A DNA stretch of 64,000 nucleotides from Thioclava indica (lineage in GTDB: Bacteria; Pseudomonadota; Alphaproteobacteria; Rhodobacterales; Rhodobacteraceae). The stretch is taken from contig NZ_AUNB01000051.1 in the NCBI RefSeq assembly GCF_000714545.1, positions 62,001 to 126,000 on the forward strand. Reading direction: 5' to 3'. The notes beneath the pieces were generated by a model that was not told where the DNA came from, ran no database searches, and saw only the letters and a program-made list of their open reading frames with translations. The translations under genes were made by a program, and so were the position numbers. The first letter of the stretch is position 1, and every line of letters starts with the position of its first letter. Below, piece by piece: positions 62,529 through 64,000 of the stretch.

Positions 62529-63413
62529 ATGAGCAAAAAACCGACGAAGAAAAAACACGAGGTCGAAACCACTGGTCACCAGTGGGACGGCATTGAAGAG
62601 TATAACAACCCGCTGCCGAAATGGTGGCTCTATACCTTCTATGTTTGCGTCATCTGGGGGGTCGGCTACTCGATCGCGATGCCCGCATGGCCGCTCTTTA
62701 AATCAGGGGCGACGCCTGGCGTTCTCGGGTCCTCGACCCGGGCCAATGTGCAAGCTGACATCGACAAGTTCGCTGCGATGAACAAGCCGGTGCAGGAAAA
62801 GCTGGTTGCCGCCAATCTGGACGACATATCCAGCGATCCCGAGCTGAAAAACTTCACCCAAAACGCGGGTGGGGCAGTGTTCCGGACGTGGTGCGCACAG
62901 TGCCACGGTGCGGGCGCTGGCGGCAATTCGCGCCTTGGCTATCCGAACCTTCTGGATAGCGACTGGCTGTGGGGCGGCACGATGGACGATATCCATTACA
63001 CCGTCACGCATGGTATTCGCAACGAAACGGACCCCGAAGAAGAGGCCCGCTTCTCGCAGATGCCCGCATTTGGCAAAGACGAAATCCTCGAGAAAGAGGA
63101 AATCGATCAGGTCGTGCAATATGTCCGCAAGATCTCGGGCCAAGACAACGACGCCAATCTGGCGGCCGCTGGCGAGACCGTGTTCATGGACAACTGTTCG
63201 GCCTGTCACGCCGAAGATGGCACCGGCGATCAGGCACAGGGCGCGCCCAACCTGACCGATGCGATCTGGCTGTATGGCGGCGATGTGGACACGATCACAT
63301 ACACCGTGACCAATGCCCGCTATGGCGTGATGCCCAACTGGAACGAGCGTCTGTCCGAAGCCGACATTCGCGCCGTTGCCTCGTATGTCCACAGCCTCGG
63401 CGGTGGTCAGTAA
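62529..63413 (+). CDS. ccoP: CcoP, cbb3 oxidase di-heme subunit
   Basis: CcoP accepts electrons for the oxidase. The 294-residue protein begins [39 protein letters not shown], the standard CcoP N-terminus with one helix (about 33-55). It has two heme sites, CAQCH (C122, C125, H126) and CSACH (C223, C226, H227). Axial methionines are in RFSQMPAFG and [41 protein letters not shown] is family-specific. The ATG follows AGGAGGCG. Ends the ccoNOQP operon; a terminator follows about 90 bases later. Confidence 0.96.
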   Translation: MSKKPTKKKHEVETTGHQWDGIEEYNNPLPKWWLYTFYVCVIWGVGYSIAMPAWPLFKSGATPGVLGSSTRANVQADIDKFAAMNKPVQEKLVAANLDDISSDPELKNFTQNAGGAVFRTWCAQCHGAGAGGNSRLGYPNLLDSDWLWGGTMDDIHYTVTHGIRNETDPEEEARFSQMPAFGKDEILEKEEIDQVVQYVRKISGQDNDANLAAAGETVFMDNCSACHAEDGTGDQAQGAPNLTDAIWLYGGDVDTITYTVTNARYGVMPNWNERLSEADIRAVASYVHSLGGGQ

Positions 63414-63447
63414 CACCAATCCCTTGGGGCTTTGGCCCCACGGGTAG

Positions 63448-63493
63448 CACCGGCACCCCCGTCCTGTTCGCGCGTTTCCTGGGAGTGCCGGTG
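63448..63493. repeat. Inverted repeat downstream of ccoP
   Basis: CACCGGCAC (63448-63456) and GTGCCGGTG (63485-63493) are a perfect nine-base inverted repeat with a 28-base spacer, placed just before the terminator hairpin. It may protect the 3' end of the transcript. Confidence 0.5.
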
Positions 63494-63504
63494 ACCTTCA
63501 TCAA

Positions 63505-63530
63505 GAGGGCCTCGAAAGGGGCCCTCTTTT
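63505..63530 (+). terminator. Terminator of ccoNOQP
   Basis: GAGGGCC and GGCCCTC form a seven-base stem with an eight-base loop, followed by TTTTTC. Confidence 0.85.
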
Positions 63531-63787
63531 TCGTATCGGAGGTTACCTAAGATATATTTCGACCATATCTTTTGCTGGCGCAAGGTTTTTGTCGCGCTGC
63601 ACGGCGATGCGATCGCGGCCCCGGAGCGGTTGGTGTTTGAAGGCCGCGACAAGAAGGGTTAGTACACGCTAATGCGAGCAGGTGTGATGTGACCGGCTCT
63701 GCGCGCCTTCATCAAGTGGTTGCACAAAGCCTCTGCCCCTACGTTCTGGGTGCAAAAGCCTAAATCCTGCATCCTAAATCTGTCATT

Positions 63788-63801
63788 TTGACGCAGGTCA
63801 A
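63788..63801 (+). promoter_or_regulatory. FNR box upstream of ccoG
   Basis: TTGACGCAGGTCAA is a symmetric FNR-type site. With its centre 70 bases before the GTG start, class II activation would give a leader of about 29 bases. Confidence 0.82.
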
Positions 63802-63864
63802 AGTATTCACATCTGTGTCATAACAAAAGAAGCCCAAGACGCAGTTTAATCATACGGAGAGAGT

Positions 63865-64000
63865 CGTGAGCTCCACCGAACCAGTCGAACCCCCGCCGCT
63901 TTATGCCGCCCGCGAGCCGATCTTTCCGCGTCGCGTCAAAGGGCAATTCCGCAGCCTCAAATGGATCTTGATGTCCTTGATGCTCGGGTTTTATTACATC
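63865..64000 (+). CDS. ccoG: CcoG/RdxA, cytochrome oxidase assembly protein (5' end only)
   Basis: Only the first 45 codons are in the window. They start at GTG (63865) with GGAGAGAG upstream and read VSSTEPVEPPPLYAAREPIF, then PRRVKGQFRSLKWILMSLML. The block LYxxREPIFPRRVxGxFRxLKWxxM is the conserved start of CcoG (FixG, RdxA), a membrane polyferredoxin that acts in copper handling for cbb3 oxidase assembly. Its place directly after ccoNOQP, with its own FNR box, fits the usual ccoGHIS order. The first transmembrane helix begins at the window end. Confidence 0.92.

Larger units (their letters stand above)
63414..63864. other. ccoP-ccoG intergenic region with an orphan coding-like frame
   Basis: This 451-base gap holds an inverted repeat, the ccoNOQP terminator and the ccoG FNR box. 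Between them, codons 63552-63662 read IYFDHIFCWRKVFVALHGDA and then IAAPERLVFEGRDKKG-stop, with coding-like composition but no start codon. It may be the end of a decayed gene. Confidence 0.3.

Overview
The window is high-GC alphaproteobacterial DNA, most probably a member of the Rhodobacterales (Rhodobacter/Roseobacter relatives). The grounds are the hemN-fnrL-uspA-ccoNOQP-ccoG cluster, the divergent pheA/cytochrome cy pair, the acetolactate synthase genes, the TRAP transporters, and one copy of a short repeat that I remember as common in this order. No rRNA, CRISPR array or prophage is visible; four tRNA genes are.

Layout. 1-2365 (minus): permease (cut by the window edge) and membrane-fusion protein of a MacAB/HlyD-type exporter. 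2560-9116 (plus): a complete nine-gene N-type ATPase operon, atpDCQRBEFAG, with no separate delta gene and a near-consensus FNR box upstream. 9125-18685: a surface-polysaccharide cluster (flippase, FrhB-like iron-sulfur protein, pyruvyl transferase-like protein, glycosyltransferases, secreted beta-helix protein, O-antigen-type polymerase). 18790-21341 (minus): acetolactate synthase ilvI-ilvH behind a leader peptide and attenuator. 21679-26869: a TRAP transporter with two duplicated Tat-exported binding proteins. 27192-30903: bpt, a DUF2852 gene, a ybaK-like gene and an MFS transporter.

31256-34667 is the accessory part. It holds a 908-residue protein that joins three hydrolases (SGNH esterase, trypsin-like serine protease, endonuclease/exonuclease/phosphatase nuclease), each with its catalytic residues intact, behind a short N-terminal module and without a signal peptide. 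Downstream lie IS3-family debris and the 3' end of a tRNA-Arg gene. This is the best candidate in the window for an undescribed system.

34709-49123: housekeeping genes (GNAT, BaiN-like flavoprotein, hisA, hisB-hisH, a DUF2147 protein, a degenerate receiver protein with a cysteine-rich tail, a SsuABC/ThiXYZ-type ABC transporter, a CpdB-like phosphohydrolase, nudC, pheA, cytochrome cy). 49288-56353: yejABEF-type peptide importer operon ending in a glycosyltransferase. 56419-64000: low-oxygen respiration genes hemN, fnrL, uspA, ccoNOQP and the start of ccoG, with FNR boxes in front of hemN/fnrL, uspA/ccoN and ccoG.

How they fit together: FnrL probably drives the high-affinity cbb3 oxidase, its assembly gene ccoG, anaerobic heme synthesis and uspA when oxygen falls. 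Cytochrome cy can feed electrons to the oxidase. The N-ATPase may belong to the same response if the box at 2442 works. Most starts were chosen from Shine-Dalgarno sequences and from overlaps with the preceding gene. Functions rest on reading the sequence, with no database search.
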